Of a stretch of 64,000 bases of DNA, positions 17,527 through 26,174 are shown piece after piece. The stretch is from Sphingomonas adhaesiva. GTDB lineage: Bacteria > Pseudomonadota > Alphaproteobacteria > Sphingomonadales > Sphingomonadaceae. The notes below the pieces were generated by a model. That model had not been told where the DNA came from and did no database searches. It saw only the letters and a program-made list of their open reading frames with translations. The DNA lies in contig NZ_JAQIJT010000002.1 in NCBI RefSeq assembly GCF_036946125.1, forward strand, positions 155,001-219,000, read 5' to 3'. The position numbers were made by a program, and so were the translations under genes. How positions within the stretch are numbered: the first letter of the stretch is position 1; each line of letters opens with the position of its first letter.

Positions 17527-18228
17527 ATGAATAGCGTAACCAACATTGCCCTGCACGACCGCCGTCCCGTCAGCATCCGTCCGATCTCGGCCCATGGCCT
17601 TGCGACCATGTCGGGTGACCGCCGCGCGACGCACGTCGGTGCCTATGCCAATTACGTCTACATCACGCGCCAGCGAGGGCAGGATTCACGCGGCGTCATC
17701 GACTATCGTCACCGTGGCGATCTGATCGCGTGCGGGCTGGAGCTGCCCCCCCGCCATCCGGTGTGGGCCGGGGAACCCGGTCGGATCTGGCGCGAGGTTG
17801 ATACCGCGTGTGAAAACGCCGCTCCCGATGCGGTGCGGGCCTGGCATATCGTTCTCACCTTGCCCGATGACCTGCCGGAGCCGGAGTGGCAGCCGGTGGT
17901 CCGCGACTTTGTACGAGACACGCTCGTGCGCCGGGGGTCGGCGGTCGCGTGGGCCCTTCATGCGCAGCGTAATAAAAGTGGCGGTTGGCTGATCCGCCCG
18001 CATGCGCATCTGCTGATGACCACGCGTGGGTGGAAGCATAATGCCAGTTTCGGGCGAAGCATCCCGGCATGGCATGGCGCGGCAGTGAGGAGCGCGATCC
18101 ACGCCCACTGGCTTGCACTTTTGCCTCAAGGCATGCGGCATGCGGCAACCGTGCCGTACCAGTACGGTGGCTACACGCCGGCGCATCCCGATTGTTCGAG
18201 GATCGCTCACTTGCTTGGTAGCATGTGA
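17527..18228 (+). CDS. Small MobA/MobL-like (HUH-motif) protein
   Basis: 233 aa from ATG 17527 (AAGGACTTCGACC upstream). AWALHAQRNKSGGWLIRPHAHLLMTTR contains His159-x-His161 after two strands, the metal site pattern of MobA/MobL relaxases; the final part is not similar to known relaxases. A tyrosine nucleophile may lie in the N-terminal HVGAYANYVYITR. A similar small HUH protein exists in element A at 39683. Followed by a strong terminator at 18364. Confidence 0.65.
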   Translation: MNSVTNIALHDRRPVSIRPISAHGLATMSGDRRATHVGAYANYVYITRQRGQDSRGVIDYRHRGDLIACGLELPPRHPVWAGEPGRIWREVDTACENAAPDAVRAWHIVLTLPDDLPEPEWQPVVRDFVRDTLVRRGSAVAWALHAQRNKSGGWLIRPHAHLLMTTRGWKHNASFGRSIPAWHGAAVRSAIHAHWLALLPQGMRHAATVPYQYGGYTPAHPDCSRIAHLLGSM

Positions 18229-18363
18229 TCTACGGACGAGAGAACTCACGGTGTCGATCGGCGGCGGCCCACGGGAGCTTGAGGAAGCTATGTCGCCCGC
18301 CAGCAACTTCCAACCAACAAGTTAAGGCGGCTGCTCGTCCCCGCAACCAGCTTGATCTGTTCA

Positions 18364-18400
18364 GCCTCGAACGCTCCAGCGTTCGGGGCTTTTTTCTTTT
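18364..18400 (+). terminator. Rho-independent terminator
   Basis: Stem GCCTCGAACG / CGTTCGGGGC with loop CTCCAG, followed directly by TTTTTTCTTTTT. It ends the plus-strand transfer block of element B, just before the IS insertion. Confidence 0.85.
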
Positions 18401-18479
18401 TAGAGCTGCTGCCGGTGACGTGACCCCCGTTTCTTCATCCACCTGGACCTAGAGACCGGCCCTTGAAGGGACGGACGGA

Positions 18480-18746
18480 ATGAAGCGGAAGCAGTTTTCG
18501 GAAGAGCAGATCATCGGGATCCTGAAGGAGGCCGAGGCGGGTGCGGTGGTGACGGAGCTGTGCCGCAAGCACGGCATGTCTAGCGCGACCTACTACGCCT
18601 GGAAGGCGAAGTTCGGCGGTCTGGAGGTATCCGACGCGAAGCGGCTGAGGTCGCTCGAGGAAGAGAATGCCCGGCTCAAGCGGCTGCTTGCGGACACGAT
18701 GCTCGACAATGCGGGGTTGAAAGACCTGCTGTCAAAAAAGTGGTGA
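18480..18746 (+). CDS. IS3-family transposase OrfA
   Basis: 88 aa: helix-turn-helix (FSEEQIIGILKEAEAG...LCRKHGMSSATYYAWKAKFGG) followed by a leucine-zipper-like RLRSLEEENARLKRLLADTMLDN. The end of the gene holds AAAAAAG at 18734-18740, the standard slippery site for -1 frameshifting into orfB to make OrfAB transposase. Confidence 0.9.
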   Translation: MKRKQFSEEQIIGILKEAEAGAVVTELCRKHGMSSATYYAWKAKFGGLEVSDAKRLRSLEEENARLKRLLADTMLDNAGLKDLLSKKW

Positions 18747-19688
18747 CGCCCGCCGCGAAGCGACAAGCGGTCGCGCATCTCCAGGCGACGTTGGGGATGA
18801 GCGAGCGGCGGGCGTGTACCGTTGTCGGAGCGGATCGCACGAGCATGCGGTATCGCTCGTGCCGGGCAGATGATGGCGACCTGCGGTCGCGGCTGCGCGA
18901 GCTGGCGCAGCAGCGCCGGCGGTTCGGCTATCGGCGGCTGCACATCCTGCTTCGCCGGGACGGCATCACGATCAACCGCAAGAAGACCCAGCGGCTCTAC
19001 CGCGAGGATCGTGCCGGAACAGGCATCGATCCGGGGGATCGATGACCCGGCATGACTGACGGTGCGTCGCCGTAAAGGACGAAGGCGTGCTACAGGCAGC
19101 CGGGCACCCGCGCCGGTGCTGGCGCTCCCGAACCAGCGCTGGAGCCTGGACTTCGTGCACGACCAGCTCGTCACCGGCCGGCGGTTCCGCGTGCTCAACA
19201 TCGTCGACGACGTGACGCGCGAATGCCTCCGGGCGGTGGTGGACACGTCGATCTCGGGCCGGCGCGTCGTGCGCGAGCTGGCCGATCTGATCGCCGAGCG
19301 TGGCAGGCCGAAGATGATCGTCAGCGACAATGGGACCGAACTGACCTCCAACGCGGTGCTCGCCTGGTCCGGCGATACCGGCATCGAGTGGCATTACATC
19401 GCGCCGGGCAAGCCGACGCAGAACGGGTTCGTCGAGAGCTTCAATGGTCGCATGCGCGATGAGCTGCTCAACGAGACGCTGTTCTTCACCATCGGTCAGG
19501 CCCGCTCGATCCTGACGCGCTGGGTCGACGACTATAACACCGAGCGGCCACACTCCTCGCTCGGCTACGATACCCCGGCTGCGTTCGCTGCCGGGCTCGA
19601 ACAGCAACGGGCGGGGTTAACCCCGCCCGTTGCTTCACCTGCGCTCACGCGCGACAACACCGGTCAGTCTCTGGTTGCCGCTGGATGA
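18740..19688 (+). pseudogene. IS3-family transposase OrfB, interrupted by hairpin insertion
   Basis: The first part (to 19045) gives HLQATLGMSERRACTVVGADRTSMRYRS and RRFGYRRLHILLRRDG typical of IS3 OrfB. At 19009-19055 a 47-base palindromic block replaces about 4 bases of the expected RLYREEGLTVRRRK junction, shifting the frame by +1. The rve domain continues from 19062 in another frame with all DDE residues (RWSLDFVHD, IVSDNGTEL, NGFVESFNGRMRDE). The transposase is therefore inactive unless the frame is restored. Confidence 0.85.
19009..19055. repeat. Palindromic insertion inside IS orfB
   Basis: Arms TGCCGG...CATCGATCC (19012-19032) and GGATCGATG...CCGGCA (19036-19052) around a GGG loop. 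The block has no counterpart in ordinary IS3 orfB sequence at this point. Confidence 0.7.
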
Positions 19689-19709
19689 AAGGCGGGGGTC
19701 ACGTCAACG

Positions 19710-20182
19710 TCAGCAGTAATCGGCGAGATACTCCTCAATCGCAGTCATGTCACAGTTGTCGACTCCGCGCTTTGCCAGTTCGGCATGGTCGGACTTGGAT
19801 AAGGTGTGTGGGCGATCCGGCCGTCGGTTGATGCGATACGCCTCCGCCAGCGGGCGAGCGTTCTCGTCCATAAACCGAGAGTGGCTCTGGTTGCTGAAGG
19901 CGTCACCGAGGTTTCGGGCCAGCTCCTGCTCGAGTTCGCGGCGGAACGGCGCCTCGATCTCGATGCCAGTCAGAAATGTTCGGTCGTCCGCCAGCATGCC
20001 CTCGACGTCGCGCTTCGCCGCGGCGAACCGTGCCGACAACATCGCTGCCCGCCACCCGCGACCGCCGGATCGGCGGTCTGAAGCGCGATAGGTAGCGGCT
20101 TGCTGATAATATTTCGGAAATGGATACGGCGTCGGTAGACATACCGGCCGGCGATGCGGACCGTGTAGGGAATGCGACACAT
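19710..20182 (-). pseudogene. Tyrosine recombinase (integrase) remnant of element B
   Basis: From ATG 20182 the frame reads VRIAGRYVYRRRIHFRNIISKPLPIALQTADPAVA, which resembles the N-terminal DUF6538-type domain of sphingomonad integrases (compare the intact integrase: GGSYHWRRKIM...PLPLSISLRTG). The continuation is in another frame, LSARFAAAKRDVEGMLADD..., so a frameshift lies near 20060. The gene stops at the IS boundary (19710) after about 155 residues, before the catalytic domain; no remaining catalytic part is found on the other side of the IS. Start lies 108 bp from the att copy, as in element A. Confidence 0.7.
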
Positions 20183-20290
20183 GGGATCGTTACCTTCCCG
20201 CGTGTGCCGGTGCCATCTGCGCTTGTCATATGACCAGCTCCGGAGTCGACAAACGCTAAAAGGCAGATTTCCAATAGCTTGGAGCTAAAA

Positions 20291-20310
20291 TGGTCGGGGA
20301 GACAGGATTC
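20291..20310. repeat. Attachment-site direct repeat (att between elements A and B)
   Basis: Twenty bases, TGGTCGGGGAGACAGGATTC, identical to the last 20 bases of the tRNA-Pro gene at 58645-58664 (reverse complement gives the T-arm end, acceptor strand, discriminator A and encoded CCA). Identity stops on both sides, as expected for a recombination core. It lies 108 bp outside the start of the broken integrase gene. Confidence 0.85.
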
Positions 20311-20589
20311 CTCCAAATTTTCCCCGGTTCGCCAAGTCGTTGATTCCACGTCAACGAACAACTCGTCTCTCTGCGAGTTGCACGGCGAGGGGTACAAAAG
20401 GGTGCACAAAATGGCAAGCGGATGATGATCGGCCGGCGGCGCACTTATTATTAACGCTACTGTCGTGAGATCCGCGCACTGGCTCGCTTGGCATCCGGCG
20501 TGGCCGTCGCCTGCCGCCCGCTTGTCGCTGCTGGAGCCACGGTGTCGTCGCGCATATGAAGAGCGTTGACGCGTGGCCCAGGCAGGTCC
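20311..20589. other. Left end of element A, no gene seen
   Basis: About 280 bases between the att copy and the first cargo gene. Contains several short overlapping frames with unlikely composition. Compared with the surrounding DNA it is relatively AT-rich near 20320-20460. Could hold recombination-protein sites. Confidence 0.4.
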
Positions 20590-21606
20590 TCACGCGCGAT
20601 AGCCGCCTTGCCGTTCGAGCATCCAGCCGGGATATTCCGCCGGCAGCTTCGTCACCGCGTCGAGCGCAGTCAGATCGTCGGCGTCCAGCGACACCTCCGT
20701 TGCCGCGATATTGTCGCTGAGCTGGTCGACCCGCTTGGCCCCAACGATCACGCTCGTCACCACCGGCTGGTGCAGCAGCCAGGCGAGCGCCACCTGCGCG
20801 ACGGTGCAACCCTTCGCCCCGGCGATGCGCCGCATCTCAGCTAAGGCCGCCGAACCGCGCGTGCGGTCGACCGGCGGGAAGTCGAAGGTCGCGCGCCGGC
20901 CGTCCGCCGCCTTGCCCTCGCCGTCATACTTGCCCGACAGATAGCCGCCGGCGAGCGGGCTCCACACCATCAGTCCGATCTTCTCGGACCGGAGCATCGG
21001 CGCAATCTCGCGCTCCAGATCGCGGCCGACCAACGTGTAATAGGCTTGGAGCGACAGGATCGGTGCCAGCCGCCGCGCCTCGGCGATGCCGACCGCCTTC
21101 ACGACCTGCCATGCCGCCCAATTGGACAGGCCGAGGTAGCGGACGTGACCGTGGCGGACGAGCGTATCGAGCGCCTCCAGAGTCTCCTCGATCGGCGTCG
21201 CGGGGTCGAAGCCGTGAATCTGGTAGATATCGATATGGTCGAGCCCGAGCCGCTGGAGGCTCTGCTTGCACTGGCTGATGATATGGCCGCGCGAGGCACC
21301 ACGCGCATTGGGTCCGTCGCCCATCGGCCCGAGCACCTTGGTCGCGACCACGACATCGTCGCGGGCGACGCCGAGGTTCTTGAGCGACTGGCCGAGGATG
21401 CGCTCGCTCTCGCCGCCGGCATAGACGTTGGCGGTGTCGATGAAGTTGATACCGGCATCGAGCGCGGTCTTCACCAGCGCGTCGGCCTCCTCCTGTCGGA
21501 GCTGGCCGATCTGCCCCCACATCCCCTCGCTGCCGCCGAAGGTCATGGTGCCGAGGCAGAGTTCGGATACGAACAGGCCGCTGTGGCCGAGCTGGCGCAT
21601 ACGCAT
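20590..21606 (-). CDS. Aldo/keto reductase
   Basis: 338 aa, a TIM-barrel NADPH-dependent carbonyl reductase. Catalytic residues are visible: Asp in INFIDTANVYAGGESE (with Tyr of VY following), Lys in VVVATKVLG, His in DIYQIHGFD. The NADP-binding end has VIVGAKRVDQLSDNI. Closest in style to YajO/Gfo-type large subunit reductases that reduce small aldehydes. Divergent from an AraC regulator gene at 21757, 150 bp away, which probably controls it: this pairing is frequent in proteobacteria. Confidence 0.9.
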   Translation of the reverse strand: MRMRQLGHSGLFVSELCLGTMTFGGSEGMWGQIGQLRQEEADALVKTALDAGINFIDTANVYAGGESERILGQSLKNLGVARDDVVVATKVLGPMGDGPNARGASRGHIISQCKQSLQRLGLDHIDIYQIHGFDPATPIEETLEALDTLVRHGHVRYLGLSNWAAWQVVKAVGIAEARRLAPILSLQAYYTLVGRDLEREIAPMLRSEKIGLMVWSPLAGGYLSGKYDGEGKAADGRRATFDFPPVDRTRGSAALAEMRRIAGAKGCTVAQVALAWLLHQPVVTSVIVGAKRVDQLSDNIAATEVSLDADDLTALDAVTKLPAEYPGWMLERQGGYRA

Positions 21607-21756
21607 GGATCATTCTCCTGATGGGATCGGATGCGCAGGAGATAGGCGGCGGAGGGCCGGCCCGGCGACGCCGATCCGATCAATGTCCTGCCCGATCCTA
21701 TCAACGTGACGAGCAGGCCGGTGCATCGGCGCGGATCACGCGTTAGCTTACGATCG

Positions 21757-22653
21757 ATGACGACGCTGACCGACCTTGCCCCGCTGATCGAGCGCCACTG
21801 GTTCGCACATGGCCGCGAGACCCCGATCGACGGGCTGCTGCTCACCCGCGCCGAGACGCCGAGCGGCATCATCCGCTCGGTCTATCGCCCGTCCTTCTGC
21901 CTCGTGGTGCAGGGCGCCAAGACGACGATGCTCGGCGAGACGCCCTATCGCTACGCCGCCGGCCAGTGCCTGCTCGCCTCGGTCGATCTGCCGGTGGCAG
22001 CGCGGATCACACAGGCGAGCGTGGAGGCGCCCTATCTCGCGCTGTCGCTGGCGATCGATCCGGCGATGGTCACGGAACTGCTCGCCGAACAGGCCGGGGC
22101 GCTGGTGGACGCGCCCGCCTTTGCCGCCCTCTCGACCGCCGACCACGATCCGGCGGTGTGCGATCCTCTCAGGCGGCTGCTCGACCTGCTCGATGCCCCA
22201 CGCGACGCACAGGTGCTGGCACCACTGATCCGACGCGAGATCGTCTGGCGACTGCTCGGCGGTGCGCTGGGACCGGCGCTGCGCCAGATCGGGCTCGCCG
22301 ATACCCATGCCGCCCGGATCGGCCGCGCCACCGCCCACATCCGCGACCATTATACCGAGACCTTGCGTGTGGCCGATCTGGCGGCGCTGGCCGGCATGAG
22401 TGTCCCCGGCTTCCACCGCCACTTCAAGGCGGTGACGACGATGACCCCGGTGCAGTTCCAGAAGCAGGTCCGCCTACAGGAAGCCCGCCGCCGCCTGATC
22501 GCCGCCGAGGAGGTCGCCCGCGTCGGCTTCGCGATCGGCTACGAGAGCCTGTCGCAGTTCAGCCGCGACTACCGCCGCCTGTTCGGCGCGCCGCCGGGCC
22601 GGGATGCCGCCGCGATCCGCGCGCAACTCGTGCCGGAGCCAGCGCTGCCGTGA
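21757..22653 (+). CDS. AraC-family transcriptional regulator
   Basis: 298 aa from ATG 21757. N-terminal AraC_N-type cupin-like domain (TPSGIIRSVYRPSFCLVVQGAK...YRYAAGQCLLASVDLPV) and C-terminal twin HTH (LRVADLAALAGMSVPGFHRHFKAVTTMTPVQFQKQVRLQEARR...VGFAIGYESLSQFSRDYRRLFG). Likely regulates the divergent aldo/keto reductase in response to an aldehyde or related small molecule. Confidence 0.92.
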   Translation: MTTLTDLAPLIERHWFAHGRETPIDGLLLTRAETPSGIIRSVYRPSFCLVVQGAKTTMLGETPYRYAAGQCLLASVDLPVAARITQASVEAPYLALSLAIDPAMVTELLAEQAGALVDAPAFAALSTADHDPAVCDPLRRLLDLLDAPRDAQVLAPLIRREIVWRLLGGALGPALRQIGLADTHAARIGRATAHIRDHYTETLRVADLAALAGMSVPGFHRHFKAVTTMTPVQFQKQVRLQEARRRLIAAEEVARVGFAIGYESLSQFSRDYRRLFGAPPGRDAAAIRAQLVPEPALP

Positions 22654-22684
22654 TACTTGACTCCGTCAAGTAACTAGGTCCAGC

Positions 22685-23611
22685 ATGACGACCATGGAAG
22701 ACGCAGACGTCACCGCGGTCCGCCGGTTCAACCGCTTCTACACGCAGACGATCGGCGCGCTGGACACGCGCTTCCTCGGCACCGATGCGAGCCTGCCCGA
22801 AGCGCGGCTGCTGTTCGAGATCGCGACACGTGAGCCGGTCACCGCCAGCGTGTTGCAGGACGTGCTGGACATGGACGCAGGCTATCTCAGCCGCATGATC
22901 GCGCGGTTCCAGGCGCGTGGCTGGGTGGTTCGCGTGGTGCGGGCGGATGATGCGCGCGCCCGCGACCTGCGGCTGACCGAGGCAGGGCGCGACGCCTTCG
23001 CGATCGTCGACGAGCGCCAGCGCGCGGCGGTCAGCGATCTTCTTGACGAGGTGCCGGGCACGAGCCGGCGCGACCTGGTCGAGGCACTGACCCGCGCCCG
23101 CCTGCTGCTCGACCCGGCGTCGGGCGGACCGTTCCGTATCCGCCCGTTCCGCACGGGTGAGCCGGCGCTGATCGCCGCCCGGCAATCGGTCCTCTACGCC
23201 GAAAGCCACGGCTGGGGCCGCGAGCTCGAGGTGATCGAGGGCGAGGTGACCACGGCCTTCCTGCGCGACTTCGATCCCGCCCGCGAGCAATGCTGGGTCG
23301 CGGAGATCGACGGCGTGATGGCCGGGGCGGTGTTCGTGACCGACGAGGGTGACGGTCTCGCCCGCCTGCGCCTGCTCCACGTCGAGCCGTTCGCGCGGCG
23401 GCGCGGGATCGGAGAGGCGCTGGTCGCGCGATGCATCGGCTTCGCGCGCGAGACCGGCTATACCGCGCTGACGTTGTGGACGCATACCGTGCTGGAATCC
23501 GCCCGCCGCATCTATGCCGCGCAGGGCTTCCGCTGTGTCGAGACGGCGATGCACGATCGTTTCGGCGAGCCGCTGCAGGGAGAGACGTGGCGGCTGGAGC
23601 TGGTGGCATGA
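22685..23611 (+). CDS. MarR-type regulator fused to GNAT acetyltransferase
   Basis: 308 aa. Residues 1-145 form a winged helix of MarR type (LPEARLLFEIATREPVTASVLQDVLDMDAGYLSRMIARFQARGWV...). Residues 155-308 form a GNAT fold with the acetyl-CoA loop RRRGIGEALVARCIGFARETGY. This fusion is known in many bacteria, so the protein may acetylate a small molecule or protein and regulate transcription. Its TGA overlaps the next gene's ATG. Confidence 0.9.
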   Translation: MTTMEDADVTAVRRFNRFYTQTIGALDTRFLGTDASLPEARLLFEIATREPVTASVLQDVLDMDAGYLSRMIARFQARGWVVRVVRADDARARDLRLTEAGRDAFAIVDERQRAAVSDLLDEVPGTSRRDLVEALTRARLLLDPASGGPFRIRPFRTGEPALIAARQSVLYAESHGWGRELEVIEGEVTTAFLRDFDPAREQCWVAEIDGVMAGAVFVTDEGDGLARLRLLHVEPFARRRGIGEALVARCIGFARETGYTALTLWTHTVLESARRIYAAQGFRCVETAMHDRFGEPLQGETWRLELVA

Positions 23612-24165
23612 GCGGTGCGCTGACGATCCGCCTGGCCGTGGAAGACGATCTGGACGCGCTGCGCGACCTGATGACGCTGGCGATCGAGCGCGGTCAGGCG
23701 GCAGTGTTGACACCCGCCCAAGTCGTCGCGAGCCGGGCCGTGATGGGGCTGGATACGCAATTGGTGCGCGACGGGACTTATTTCATCGTCGAGGAGGAGG
23801 GCGTAGCGGTCGGCTGCGGCGGATGGAGCCGGCGCGCGACGCTCTATGGCGGCGATCACAGCGCCGCCCTGCGTGACCCGGCACTGCTCGATCCGACGAC
23901 GGACGCCGCCCGCATTCGCGCGATGTACACCCACCCCGATCATGTCCGGCGCGGCATCGGCCGCATGGTGCTCGACCGGTGCGAGCAGGCCGCCGCGGAG
24001 GCGGGTTTCACGGCCGGCGAACTGATGAGCACAGCCAGCGGCGAGCGGCTCTACGCCGCGTGCGGCTATGGCCCGCTCGAACGCGCCGACGCGGATGTGG
24101 ATGGCGTCATCGTGCCGCTGATCCGGATGCGGAAGGCCCTTCGCCCGGCCGGAGCCGGCGGGTGA
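23608..24165 (+). CDS. GNAT-family N-acetyltransferase
   Basis: 185 aa, start ATG 23608 overlapping the previous stop (ATGA), so co-translated with the MarR-GNAT gene. Acetyl-CoA-binding motif A is HPDHVRRGIGRMVLDRCEQAA. The beginning, LTIRLAVEDDLDALRDLMTLAIE, is typical of the family. Substrate unknown. Confidence 0.9.
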   Translation: MSGALTIRLAVEDDLDALRDLMTLAIERGQAAVLTPAQVVASRAVMGLDTQLVRDGTYFIVEEEGVAVGCGGWSRRATLYGGDHSAALRDPALLDPTTDAARIRAMYTHPDHVRRGIGRMVLDRCEQAAAEAGFTAGELMSTASGERLYAACGYGPLERADADVDGVIVPLIRMRKALRPAGAGG

Positions 24166-24237
24166 CCCGGTTGCCCGCGCTTCCCTGCGGCGTGGTCGCA
24201 CGATAGCCTGGGTGTCGATATCGAAAGGGGATCGCCA

Positions 24238-24891
24238 ATGTCCACGCCGTTGCGGCTCTTCTACGCCAGTGGCGCTTGCTCGCTGGCACCGCACATCGCG
24301 CTGGAAGAGAGCGGTGCGCCGTTCGAGCCGGTCCGGGTCGACATGGCGTCGGGCGAACAACGCATGCCCAAATATCTGCGCATCAATCCAAAGGGGCGCG
24401 TGCCGGCACTGGCGGTCGACGACTGGGTGCTGACCGAAAACCCGGCCATCCTCCAGTTCATCGCGCGCTCCTTTCCGGAGGCGAATCTGTGGCCCCAGGA
24501 TCTGCGCGATCAGGCGCGTGTCGTGGAATGGCTCGGCTGGATCGCCTCGACCGTCCATGTCGCCTACGCTCATGTCCGCCGCGCGGAACGCTATGCCGAC
24601 AGCGAGGCGGCGCTGGCGGAGGTTCGAGCGAAGGGCATGCAGACCTGCCGCGAGCTGTGGCAGGCGGTGGACGCCCGGCTCGGCGCCGGACCATGGGCGA
24701 TCGGCGAGCGCTACACGGTGGCCGACGCCTATCTGCTGGTGTTCTGGACATGGGGGCGCGGGTCCGTGCTCGGCTTCGACATGGCGCGCGAGTTCCCGGA
24801 CTGGACCGCGCACGCACGGCGGATGGCGACGCGGCCGGCGGTGCAGCGAGCGTTCGAGCGCGAGGGACTGACACTGCCACCCGACGCCTGA
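24238..24891 (+). CDS. Glutathione S-transferase family protein
   Basis: 217 aa. N-terminal thioredoxin fold: LRLFYASGACSLAPHIALEESG (catalytic Ser/Cys region as in beta-class GST), then PKGRVPALAVDDWVLTENPAILQFIARSFP with the cis-Pro and the glutathione-contacting E-N residues. C-terminal helical domain has WAIGERYTVADAYLLVFWTW. Probably detoxifies electrophiles with glutathione. Monocistronic plus-strand gene next to a convergent MFS transporter gene. Confidence 0.9.
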   Translation: MSTPLRLFYASGACSLAPHIALEESGAPFEPVRVDMASGEQRMPKYLRINPKGRVPALAVDDWVLTENPAILQFIARSFPEANLWPQDLRDQARVVEWLGWIASTVHVAYAHVRRAERYADSEAALAEVRAKGMQTCRELWQAVDARLGAGPWAIGERYTVADAYLLVFWTWGRGSVLGFDMAREFPDWTAHARRMATRPAVQRAFEREGLTLPPDA

Positions 24892-24913
24892 TACGCATCG
24901 CCGCCGCCGCCGT

Positions 24914-26077
24914 TCAGGCCGGGCACGCAGCGACGCGGGGCTGACGCCGGAACACCAGCAGCATCGCCAACGCGACGGCCGCCATCGCGGCGCCTGCCAG
25001 CGATACGATCGGCAGAGCCAATCCGGCGCCGATGACCCCGCCACCCAGTGCCGCGCCGATGGCGTTGCCCAGGTTGAACGCGCCGATGTTCATCGCGGAG
25101 GCGAGGTTCGGCGCGTCGGCCGCCGCATCCATCACCCGCATCTGCAAGGGCGGGACGATCGCGAAGCTGGCGATGCCCCAGATCAGGATCGCGGCGGCAG
25201 CGGGGACCGGCCACTGCATCAGCACGGTGAAGACCAGCAGCGTGACGGCCAGCGCGAGCAGCATCATCGTCAACGCGCGGTCCACCGAACGGTCGGCCAA
25301 TCGTCCGCCCAGCGCATTGCCGATCGTCGCGCCGACGCCGAACAGCATCAGCATCGCGGTGACGTAGCCGGTGGAGCCGTGCGTCACGTCGCGCAGGATC
25401 GGCACGATATAGGTAAAGACGGTGAACACGCCGCCGAAGCCGATCGTGGTCAGCGCCAGCGCCGTCAGCACCGGCCCACGCTTCAGCACGCGTAGTTCGG
25501 CACGCATGTCGCCGCCCTCCGCCGGCGGCAGTGCCGGCAGCGCGAGGCGCAGCGACAGCATCGCGACCGCACCCACGCCTGCGATGCCGGCAAAGGCGGT
25601 GCGCCAGCCGAGCACCTCGCTCGCCCAGGTCGCCAGCGGCACGCCGCCGATCGTCGCGACGGTTAGGCCGGTGAACATCGCCGCGACTGCGCCGGCGCGT
25701 TTGTCCGCAGGCACGAGGCCGGCGGCCACCACCGATCCGACGCCGAAGAAGGCGCCATGGTTGAACGAGGTGACAACCCGCGCCGCCATCAGCATCCAGT
25801 ATCCGTCCGCCAGCGCCGACAGCGCATTGCCGAGCGTGAAGATGCCCATCAGCGCGATCAGCAGCGTCCGCCGGTCGATCCGGCCGGTGGTCAGCGTCAT
25901 CAGCGGCGCGCCGATCAGCACGCCCATCGCATAGGCGCTGACCAGCAGGCCGGCGGCGGGGATCGACACGCCGAGGTCGCCCGCGATGTCCGGCAGCATG
26001 CCCATGGGCGCGAATTCGGTCACGCCGATGCCGAAGGCGCCGATCGCCAGCGCCAGAAGGGGTGGATGGAGCCGCAC
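24914..26077 (-). CDS. MFS transporter, DHA1 (AraJ/sugar efflux) type
   Basis: 387 aa, twelve membrane segments. Start is the GTG at 26077: AAAGGCGGG lies just upstream and the sequence beginning RLHPPLLALAIGAFGIGVTEF is the usual start of this family; the frame stays open upstream into a regulator promoter. Motif A-like GRIDRRTLLI is visible between TM2 and TM3. Typical substrates are sugars, drugs or amino-acid derivatives. Divergent from the LysR gene at 26175. Confidence 0.88.
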   Translation of the reverse strand: MRLHPPLLALAIGAFGIGVTEFAPMGMLPDIAGDLGVSIPAAGLLVSAYAMGVLIGAPLMTLTTGRIDRRTLLIALMGIFTLGNALSALADGYWMLMAARVVTSFNHGAFFGVGSVVAAGLVPADKRAGAVAAMFTGLTVATIGGVPLATWASEVLGWRTAFAGIAGVGAVAMLSLRLALPALPPAEGGDMRAELRVLKRGPVLTALALTTIGFGGVFTVFTYIVPILRDVTHGSTGYVTAMLMLFGVGATIGNALGGRLADRSVDRALTMMLLALAVTLLVFTVLMQWPVPAAAAILIWGIASFAIVPPLQMRVMDAAADAPNLASAMNIGAFNLGNAIGAALGGGVIGAGLALPIVSLAGAAMAAVALAMLLVFRRQPRVAACPA

Positions 26078-26174
26078 GCGCCCGCCTTTCGTTGTTGCTC
26101 CGCGTGAGATGATGACTTGCGTGCGAACCGTGTAGCCGCAGAATGGGACCAGCTCTTGTGCTTGGGAGTCACAG

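Larger units (their letters stand above)
18416..19706 (+). mobile_element. IS3-family insertion sequence (IS407-like), orfB disrupted
   Basis: Terminal inverted repeats start TGACGTGACCCCCG on both sides (18416 onward; 19706 backward), continuing with related TTTCATCC blocks. Imperfect matching may extend outward to CTGCTG at 18406 and CAGCAG at 19716. No convincing target duplication flanks it. It carries orfA, an A6G frameshift site and an orfB broken by a 47-base hairpin. The insertion abuts and truncates the integrase remnant of element B. Confidence 0.85.
1..20310. mobile_element. Integrative element B (partial, runs off left edge), tRNA-Pro-type attachment site
   Basis: Its right boundary is the 20-bp copy of the tRNA-Pro 3' end at 20291-20310, next to a decayed tyrosine recombinase gene (19710-20182). 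Inside lie a mobilization/maintenance block (8750-18228) and a seven-gene cargo operon (51-8395). The left end is outside the window. The integrase is broken, so this element probably cannot excise with its own enzyme, but it could be moved by the related integrase of element A. Boundary is read from the sequence; the identity as a tandem second element is inference from the matching att-integrase spacing. Confidence 0.7.

Noticed and set aside
18225..18452. Short frame ending in a QLDLF beta-clamp-like motif before the IS
   Set aside because: Runs through the terminator and IS end; motif occurs by chance and there is no supporting gene.
18416..19706. Short target-site duplication around the IS
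   Set aside because: Left flank CCGG and right flank ACGT do not match; no duplication claimed.
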